A stretch of DNA of 10,951 bases from JANNWF01 sp041675805. Lineage in GTDB: Bacteria; Pseudomonadota; Gammaproteobacteria; Xanthomonadales; Xanthomonadaceae. Location of the stretch: positions 1-10,951 of the forward strand of contig JBAYTD010000104.1 of the NCBI GenBank assembly GCA_041675805.1, written 5' to 3'. Below the pieces are notes generated by a model. The model was not told where the DNA came from, ran no database searches, and saw only the letters and a program-made list of their open reading frames with translations. A program made the translations under genes and the position numbers. Of the stretch, positions 6,078-10,951 are shown piece after piece (the stretch's first letter is position 1; every line of letters starts with the position of its first letter).

Positions 6078-6118
6078 TGGATTAAAAGTCCACTGCTCTA
6101 CCGCTGAGCTAACGGCCC
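6044..6118 (-). tRNA. tRNA-Lys (anticodon UUU)
   Basis: This is a complete 75-base tRNA with encoded CCA (6046-6044). The acceptor strands gggccgt and acggccc pair fully. The D arm, the anticodon stem gtgga/tccat with loop cttttaa (anticodon TTT), and the T arm gatgg/ccatc with loop ttcgatc are all intact. It follows queC on the same strand, has its own promoter, and its 3' end faces the accessory cassette. The 34 bases at its 3' end are duplicated at 254-287, which makes it the probable integration target. Confidence 0.97.
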
Positions 6119-6165
6119 GTCGAGGGGTGGCGCTGGTGCGCGGCGCGGGGAAAACGCGGTCGCGC

Positions 6166-6194
6166 AGTGTAGTCAGTGCTTCGCGCATCGACAA
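6166..6194 (-). promoter_or_regulatory. Sigma-70-type promoter of tRNA-Lys
   Basis: On the minus strand TTGTCG (6194-6189) and TACACT (6171-6166) are separated by exactly 17 bases. A GC-rich discriminator follows, as is usual for stable RNA promoters. Transcription would begin near 6159, leaving a leader of about 40 bases before the tRNA. The promoter lies in the gap after queC, so the tRNA need not depend on the que operon. Confidence 0.7.
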
Positions 6195-6240
6195 GGGCGC
6201 AGCGGCGCGCGTGGTGGCTGCGGCGGTGCCGCGGTGCGGC

Positions 6241-6930
6241 TCAGGTACGGGGGACGTAACGGGTCGGATCGGCGACGCCCGCGGCGTGGAAGCCTTCGGC
6301 GCGCAGGTGGCAGGCGTCGCAGTGGGCACAGGCACGGCCGCTTTCGTCGGCCTGGTAGCAGGACACGCTGAGGGCGAAGTCGACGCCCAGGCGCAGCCCT
6401 TCGCGGACGATGTCGGCCTTGCTCATCCGCATCAGCGGGGCATGTACGCGCAGGCGATGGCCTTCGGCACCGGCCTTGGTGGCGAGGTTGGCGGTGCGCT
6501 CGAAGGCGGCGATGAACTCGGGCCGGCAATCCGGATAGCCGGAATAGTCGACGGCGTTGACGCCGCAGAAAATGTCGTCGGCACCCAGCACCTCGGCCCA
6601 GCCGATGGCGACCGACAGCATGATGAGGTTGCGCGCCGGCACATAGGTGACGGGGATGCCGTCGCCGCCGTGCTCGGGCACGTCGATGTCGTCGGTCAGC
6701 GCCGAGCCGCCGATGCTGCGCAGGTCGACCTGCACGGTCTTGTGGGCGACCGCTTCGAGCGCCTGCGCGAGGTGCGCGGCGGCAGCCAGTTCCGCCGTGT
6801 GGCGCTGGCCGTAGGCGACGCTCAAGGCGTGGCACTGGAAGCCCTGTGCGCGGGCGATGGCGAGGGTGACGGCGGAATCCATGCCGCCGGACAGCAGGAC
6901 GACGGCGCGGCGCGGCGCTGGGTTGTTCAT
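6241..6930 (-). CDS. queC: 7-cyano-7-deazaguanine synthase QueC
   Basis: QueC uses ATP and ammonia to convert 7-carboxy-7-deazaguanine to preQ0 in the queuosine precursor pathway, in the cytoplasm. The 229-residue protein has the ATP-pyrophosphatase loop SGGMDS (14-19), the family motif DYSGYPDCRPEF (128-139) and a zinc-binding set Cys191, Cys201, Cys204 and Cys207. Length and motifs match E. coli QueC (231). I chose the ATG at 6930 because GAAGGA (6947-6942) lies 11 bases upstream. The alternative ATG at 6942 sits directly against that sequence, leaving no spacer. The ribosome site overlaps the queE stop codon, so the two genes are probably translated together. The gene is intact and is the last one of the tol-que run. 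Confidence 0.96.
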   Translation of the reverse strand: MNNPAPRRAVVLLSGGMDSAVTLAIARAQGFQCHALSVAYGQRHTAELAAAAHLAQALEAVAHKTVQVDLRSIGGSALTDDIDVPEHGGDGIPVTYVPARNLIMLSVAIGWAEVLGADDIFCGVNAVDYSGYPDCRPEFIAAFERTANLATKAGAEGHRLRVHAPLMRMSKADIVREGLRLGVDFALSVSCYQADESGRACAHCDACHLRAEGFHAAGVADPTRYVPRT

Positions 6931-6945
6931 GGGCGGGGACATCCT

Positions 6946-7638
6946 TCAGCGACCTGGCGTCTCGCCCCACAACTGCTTGTGCAACTGGGTCTGGAAGCGG
7001 ACCGGCAGGCGGTCGGCGATGATCCATTCCGCCAGGCTGGCGGCGTCGAGTTGGCCGTGGCTGTGCGAGAACAGCACCTCGCAGCGCGCATGCAGGCCGC
7101 GTTCCAGCACCAGCGCGCGCGCCCATTCGTAATCGGCGCGGTCGCAGAGGACGAACTTGAGCTGGTCGTCCGGGCGCAGGGCGTCGAGCAGGGTCCAGAC
7201 ATTGCGGTCGACTTCGCCCGAGCCGGGCGTCTTGATGTCGATGACGCGCTGCACGCGCGGGTCCACCGCCGCCGGGTCGATGGCCCCGGAGGTTTCCAGC
7301 GAGACCGAGTAGCCGGCATCGCACAACCGTGTCAGCAGGCGCAGGCAGCGTTTCTGCGCCAGCGGTTCACCGCCGGTGACGCAGACATGGCGCACGCCGT
7401 GGCTGGCGACCTGTTCGAGGATGGCGTCGAGGGTCCACCACTGGCCGCCGTGGAAGGCGTAGGCGGTGTCGCAATACTGGCAACGCAGGGGGCAGCCGGT
7501 CAGACGCACGAACACCGTGGGCCAGCCGCTGGTGCGGGCCTCGCCCTGGATGGAGAGGAAGATTTCGGTCAGCTTCAGTCGCTCGCCGGCGGGGCTGGCG
7601 ACGGATGGCGACGAAGTTGATGGTGCAAGGACGGACAT
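6946..7638 (-). CDS. queE: 7-carboxy-7-deazaguanine synthase QueE (radical SAM)
   Basis: QueE contracts the ring of 6-carboxytetrahydropterin to give 7-carboxy-7-deazaguanine, the substrate of QueC. The 230-residue protein has the radical SAM cluster motif C49-X3-C53-X2-C56 and the SAM-binding TGGEPL (88-93). The opening KLTEIFLSIQGE is typical of the family. An N-terminal extension of about 20 Ser/Ala/Pro-rich residues precedes it, as I recall from related xanthomonad proteins. The ATG at 7638 is the only reasonable start, because the frame upstream runs back into cpoB without family similarity. No Shine-Dalgarno is visible, and a GC-rich hairpin stands 15 bases upstream. The end is 15 bases before the queC start. 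Confidence 0.95.
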   Translation of the reverse strand: MSVLAPSTSSPSVASPAGERLKLTEIFLSIQGEARTSGWPTVFVRLTGCPLRCQYCDTAYAFHGGQWWTLDAILEQVASHGVRHVCVTGGEPLAQKRCLRLLTRLCDAGYSVSLETSGAIDPAAVDPRVQRVIDIKTPGSGEVDRNVWTLLDALRPDDQLKFVLCDRADYEWARALVLERGLHARCEVLFSHSHGQLDAASLAEWIIADRLPVRFQTQLHKQLWGETPGR

Positions 7639-7653
7639 GGGGACATCGAGCGG

Positions 7654-7681
7654 CGGGCGGCGGCCTGGGGCGCGCCGCCCG
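7654..7681 (-). other. GC-rich hairpin between cpoB and queE
   Basis: cgggcggc (7654-7661) pairs perfectly with gccgcccg (7674-7681) around a 12-base loop. It fills most of the cpoB-queE gap and ends 15 bases before the queE ATG. There is no T-run, so it is not a standard terminator. It may slow transcription, stabilise an upstream mRNA end or affect queE translation. Confidence 0.45.
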
Positions 7682-7685
7682 GGTC

Positions 7686-8549
7686 TCAGTTGCGGCCTTC
7701 CAGACGCAAGGCGCGCAAGCGGCCCTGGGCCAGTCGCGACACCGTGGTGTCGGGATAGCGCTGCACCACGTCGCCAAGGGTGGCCTCGGCCTCGCTCCAC
7801 TGGCGCAGCTCGTACTGGCAGTAGCCGACCTTGAGCAGGGCGTCCGGTGCCTTGGCGCTGTCCGGGAAGGCCGACAGCAACTGGCGGAAGGCGTCGAGCG
7901 CGGTCGGGTAGTTCTGGGTGACGTAATAGCTTTCGCCCAGCCAGTACCAGGCATTGGGCGCGTAGGCACCGTTCGGATAACTGGCAAGGAAGGTCTGAAA
8001 GCGACGCGCGGACTCGGCGTAGCGGCCTTCCTTCAGCGCTTCGAAGGCGGATTCGTACAGCGGCCGCTCGCCGGCCGGATCGGCGGCGAATTCGGCGCTG
8101 GCCGGATCGATCTCGTCGACGGGCCGGGTCTGGCTGCCGCTGTCCAGCGGCGGGCGCACTTCGGGCGGTTCCTGGGCAAGGTCCGGCGTGCCGGGCTGCA
8201 CGGAACCGGGATCGACAGCGGCCGGGGCAATGCCGCCGCCTTCGAGTTGGTTGAGACGGGAATCGAGGTCGATGTACTGGTCGCGGGCGCGTTTGCCGGC
8301 GGACTCGATCTCGAAGCCCTGTTGTTCGATGAGGGCGCGCAGGGATTGGATCTCCGCCTGCAGTTCATCGATGCGGTTGAGCAAGTCCAGTGTTTGCGCC
8401 GGCGTCTGGGTGGCATCCTGCCGGCTCTGCTGCTCCAGCCGATCGACCCGCTCGGCCAGGCTCAGCCGTCCCTGGGCCAGAACGGGAGACGCCGTGGCGG
8501 CCACGAGGGCCGCCACGACAAACCGCAAGGGTATCGACGCGACGCGCAT
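7686..8549 (-). CDS. cpoB: Cell division coordinator CpoB (YbgF), periplasmic TPR protein
   Basis: CpoB links the Tol system to peptidoglycan synthesis (PBP1B in E. coli) during constriction and acts in the periplasm. The 287-residue protein has a signal peptide ending at ASPVLA-QG (about residue 25). A coiled-coil trimerisation region rich in Leu, Glu and Gln follows (28-104), then a Pro/Asp-rich linker (105-160) and tetratricopeptide repeats to the end (about 163-280). This is the full expected architecture. Its ATG overlaps the pal stop by one base as TGATG and has no strong ribosome site of its own, so it is translationally coupled to pal. The cpoB position directly after pal is the standard Tol-Pal gene order. 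Confidence 0.95.
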   Translation of the reverse strand: MRVASIPLRFVVAALVAATASPVLAQGRLSLAERVDRLEQQSRQDATQTPAQTLDLLNRIDELQAEIQSLRALIEQQGFEIESAGKRARDQYIDLDSRLNQLEGGGIAPAAVDPGSVQPGTPDLAQEPPEVRPPLDSGSQTRPVDEIDPASAEFAADPAGERPLYESAFEALKEGRYAESARRFQTFLASYPNGAYAPNAWYWLGESYYVTQNYPTALDAFRQLLSAFPDSAKAPDALLKVGYCQYELRQWSEAEATLGDVVQRYPDTTVSRLAQGRLRALRLEGRN

Positions 8550-9061
8550 CAGCGGGCCGTGTAGACGATCTCGACGCGGCGGTTCTGCTGCCAGGAGGTC
8601 TCGCTGGAGCCCAGCGCGACCGGACGCTCTTCGCCGTAGCTGACCACGGTGAGCTGGCTGGCAGCGCCGCCGCTGCCGATCAGCGCCTGGTTGACGGCAT
8701 TGCCGCGCCGCTCGCCGAGGCCGAGGTTGTACTCGCGGCTGCCGCGCTCATCGGCGTGGCCTTCCAGGGTGATGCGGGCGGACGGACGGTCACGCAGGTA
8801 CTTGGCGTGGCAGGCGATCTGCGCGGCGGCTTCGGAGCGCACGTTGGACTGGTCGAAGTCGAAGTAGATCACGCGCTGGCGCAGGCAGCTGTCGGTGTCG
8901 AGCGATTCCGGGGTGTAGCGGTCATCGACCGGCGCGGTCGGGGTGACCACCGGGGTCGGGGTCGGCTCGGGCGCAGTCTCGACGACCTGGGTCTTCTTGG
9001 TGCAGGCGGAAACGGCTAGGGCCGCGACGACGGCAAGCAGGATACGGGACGTGGTGTTCAT
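8549..9061 (-). CDS. pal: Peptidoglycan-associated lipoprotein Pal
   Basis: Pal is anchored in the outer membrane, binds peptidoglycan and interacts with TolB and TolA. The 170-residue precursor has a lipoprotein signal peptide with lipobox VSA-Cys20, so the mature protein begins at Cys20. A Pro/Thr/Val-rich linker (about 28-46) follows. An OmpA-like domain begins near 62 and carries the peptidoglycan-binding GHADERGSREYNLG (101-114) and SWQQNRRVEI near the end. The length is typical. A 95-base gap separates it from tolB, and the ribosome site is weak (ACAGGT nine bases upstream). I could not identify a promoter or terminator in the gap. Confidence 0.97.
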   Translation of the reverse strand: MNTTSRILLAVVAALAVSACTKKTQVVETAPEPTPTPVVTPTAPVDDRYTPESLDTDSCLRQRVIYFDFDQSNVRSEAAAQIACHAKYLRDRPSARITLEGHADERGSREYNLGLGERRGNAVNQALIGSGGAASQLTVVSYGEERPVALGSSETSWQQNRRVEIVYTAR

Positions 9062-9156
9062 GTTCGATAGACCTGTTATCAGTGGGTTTCGGGGTGTTTT
9101 TTATTGGGCACGCTTTCTGGGGTGTTGCGCTGGATCGGATCCGTCCGCCGCCCCCG

Positions 9157-10467
9157 TCAGCGCTGCCGGAACGGTGACCATGCGGGCTCCCGCACGTCGC
9201 CATCGGCGAACACCACTCGCTGCCGCGCGTTTCCATCGGCGGACACGGCATACAGCACGCCACGCGTTCCCTCCCGGGAGGCGTAGAGCACCATGCTGCC
9301 GTTGGGGGCGAAGCTCGGCGATTCGTCCAGGTTGCCCGGTGACAACACCGAAACCCGGCCGCTGTCGCCATAGGTTCTGTCAAATAGAGCGATACGATAT
9401 ACGTTTCCCGACCCCTGTGCCACAGCGATCTTCTTGCCATCGCAGCACAGGCTGGCGCGGGCGTTGTAGTCGCCCTGGAAAGTGACCCGCTGGGCTTCGC
9501 CGCCGGCTGCGGCAACGCGGTAGATCTGCGGCTTGCCGGAGCGGTCCGAGGTGAACAGGATCTCCCTGCCATCAGGCGACCACACCGGCTCGGTGTCGAT
9601 GCCCCAGTGGCGGGTCAGTTGGGTCAGTTCGCGGCTGGCCAGGTCCATCACGTAGATTTCCGGGTTGCCGCTGCGCGACAGGGTCAGCGCCAGGCGGTTG
9701 CCGTCCGGCGAGAAGGCCGGCGCGCCGTTGATGCCACGGAAGCTGGCCACCGCCTCGCGGGCACCGCTGGCGATTTCCTGGATGTAGATGGAGGAATTGC
9801 CGCGCTCGAAGCTGACATAGGCCAGGCGGCGTCCGTCCGGGCTCCACGACGGCGACAGCAGCGGCTCGCGCGAGCGCACCACCGGCTGCGGGTTGTGGCC
9901 GTCGGAGTCGGCCACCATCAGGGCGTACTGGATGTTCTGCCCGCTGCCGGCGGCGGTGACGTAGGCGATGCGGGTCCAGAACGCGCCGCGCACGCCGAGG
10001 ATGTTCTCGTAGATGTGGTCGGCGATCTGGTGCGCGACATCACGCAGGTTGCCGGAGCGGCCGGACAGCGCCAGGCGCAGGCGCGGCTCCTGCTTGGCGA
10101 CATCGAGCAGTTCGAACTCGACCCGGTAGCCGCCCTCGGTGGCGTCGAGCACGCGGCCGACGACGAGGAAGTCCTGGCGCAGCAGGCGCCAGGTGGCGAA
10201 GTTGACATCGGCCATGCGCTGCGGGCGCTCGATGATGTCGCCCTCGGGCAGCGCGCGGAACGAGCCGGAGCGGTTCAGATCGGCGCGGATGACGGCGGCG
10301 ATGTCGGTTTCCGGCAGGCCACCGACGCCGCTGTAATCCATCGGCACGACGGTGATCGGCAGCGCCGAAGGGTTGCCGTCGATGATGCTGATCTCCAGCC
10401 CCTGCGCGCGCGGCGCGAGCGGGAAGGCGAGCAGGCAAAGCCCGGCGAGGATCCACAACAGTCTCAT
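9157..10467 (-). CDS. tolB: Tol-Pal system beta-propeller protein TolB
   Basis: TolB is the periplasmic component that binds Pal and signals to TolA. The 436-residue precursor has a signal peptide (MRLL... to APRAQG, about 23 residues), an N-terminal alpha/beta domain to about 165 and then a six-bladed propeller. The propeller shows PD40-type blades with motifs such as SPSWSPDG, APAFSPDG and EPVWSPDG. In the fourth blade the usual SPDG is replaced by CCDG, a small oddity that puts two adjacent cysteines in a periplasmic protein. The ATG at 10467 overlaps the tolA stop as ATGA and has GAGGGAA eight bases upstream. The frame is open farther upstream, but that part overlaps tolA. Confidence 0.97.
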   Translation of the reverse strand: MRLLWILAGLCLLAFPLAPRAQGLEISIIDGNPSALPITVVPMDYSGVGGLPETDIAAVIRADLNRSGSFRALPEGDIIERPQRMADVNFATWRLLRQDFLVVGRVLDATEGGYRVEFELLDVAKQEPRLRLALSGRSGNLRDVAHQIADHIYENILGVRGAFWTRIAYVTAAGSGQNIQYALMVADSDGHNPQPVVRSREPLLSPSWSPDGRRLAYVSFERGNSSIYIQEIASGAREAVASFRGINGAPAFSPDGNRLALTLSRSGNPEIYVMDLASRELTQLTRHWGIDTEPVWSPDGREILFTSDRSGKPQIYRVAAAGGEAQRVTFQGDYNARASLCCDGKKIAVAQGSGNVYRIALFDRTYGDSGRVSVLSPGNLDESPSFAPNGSMVLYASREGTRGVLYAVSADGNARQRVVFADGDVREPAWSPFRQR

Positions 10468-10951
10468 TGGCAACGTTCCCTCGGATAGCAGAATGTGAAG
10501 TCGATCTGGCGCGTGAACACCGATTCGAAGCCCCGGTACGGCAGCGGCTGGGCCCGCAGCACCGCCGCTTCCATCGAGCGCTTGGTCAGATCGTCGGCAT
10601 TGCACGGGGCAAGGATGTTGGCGGAAATCACCTCGCCGCCCGGGATCTGAATGATGCGGACCCTACACTGAACGGACACAACCGATTCCGGCCGCCGCCA
10701 GTTGTCGGTGACCACTTGCTGGATGGCAACGATGTAGCGGCCGGCGAGGCTGTCGTCGCGGCCGTGGTTGCCCTGCTGCGGCGTCGACGGCGCGCTGGGC
10801 GCGGGGTCGGGGGACGCCGCGCGGCGTTGATCTTCGATCTGCGCCAGGCGCTCGGCTTCCAGTCGGCGCTGGCGCTCGGCCGCTTCGCGCTGTTTGCGGA
10901 TATCGGCCAATTCCTTCTCGCGCGCCGCCTGCTCGCGACGCAGCCGTTCGC
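10464..10951 (-). CDS. tolA: Tol-Pal system protein TolA, C-terminal part (cut by window edge)
   Basis: The visible 161 residues are the end of TolA, the inner-membrane protein that spans the periplasm and transmits energy from TolQR to Pal and TolB. The first part is the long charged helix rich in Glu, Arg, Ala and Gln (domain II). It is followed by a Pro/Ser linker and the C-terminal domain III, starting near YIVAIQQVVTDNWRRPES and including VQCRVRIIQIPGGEV. The N-terminal membrane segment lies beyond the right edge. The stop overlaps the tolB start by 4 nt. Identification rests on the helix composition, domain III and the position before tolB. Confidence 0.93.
   Translation of the reverse strand, partial: ERLRREQAAREKELADIRKQREAAERQRRLEAERLAQIEDQRRAASPDPAPSAPSTPQQGNHGRDDSLAGRYIVAIQQVVTDNWRRPESVVSVQCRVRIIQIPGGEVISANILAPCNADDLTKRSMEAAVLRAQPLPYRGFESVFTRQIDFTFCYPRERCQ

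Noticed and set aside
5608..7620. A 670-codon plus-strand open frame across tRNA-Lys, queC and queE
   Set aside because: It lies antisense to well-identified genes, translates the tRNA, and has the Ala/Gly/Arg-rich make-up of a GC-rich shadow frame.
7639..7685. preQ1 riboswitch before queE
   Set aside because: The gap is too short and GC-rich, and lacks the A-rich tail and pseudoknot pattern.
1..10951. CRISPR array or insertion sequence
   Set aside because: There is no regularly spaced repeat series and no transposase or terminal inverted repeat pair.

Overview
This is a GC-rich Gram-negative chromosome segment. The gene order tolA-tolB-pal-cpoB-queE-queC-tRNA-Lys and the style of the proteins suggest a gammaproteobacterium of the Xanthomonadaceae/Lysobacteraceae type. 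That placement is an inference from synteny and protein style, since no database could be searched. Every protein gene lies on the minus strand.

Right half (about 6.04-10.95 kb) is ordinary core genome. It holds the 3' part of tolA, then tolB, pal and cpoB (ybgF), which are the periplasmic and outer-membrane part of the Tol-Pal cell-envelope system. These are followed by queE and queC, two enzymes of 7-deazaguanine (queuosine precursor) synthesis. A tRNA-Lys(UUU) gene with its own recognisable promoter closes this half.

Left half (about 0.25-6.04 kb) is an accessory cassette lying between the 3' ends of two converging tRNA genes, tRNA-Arg(CCU) at the left edge and tRNA-Lys(UUU). It holds four head-to-tail genes: a ribbon-helix-helix antitoxin, a PIN-domain (VapC-family) toxin, a beta-class DNA methyltransferase (Mod) and a helicase-nuclease (Res). 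The last two make a complete type III restriction-modification system. The overlaps between the four genes are 11, 4 and 4 nt. A strong Shine-Dalgarno and a palindromic operator-like site lie before the antitoxin, and a nested-hairpin terminator follows res. They therefore look like one transcription unit in which a toxin-antitoxin (TA) pair sits upstream of, and may regulate or stabilise, the restriction system.

The most interesting structure is a 34-bp imperfect direct repeat (30 of 34 identical) of the 3' end of tRNA-Lys. It lies at 254-287, exactly 5790 bp from its partner at 6044-6077, and in the same orientation. The two copies bracket the four-gene cassette as the attachment sites of a tRNA-targeted island would. 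No integrase gene lies between them, so the cassette is either a decayed island or one mobilised in trans. AT-rich, IHF-like sequence beside the left copy and short direct repeats beside the right copy resemble attachment-site arms, but this is not proven.

The 73-531 gap holds no convincing gene.
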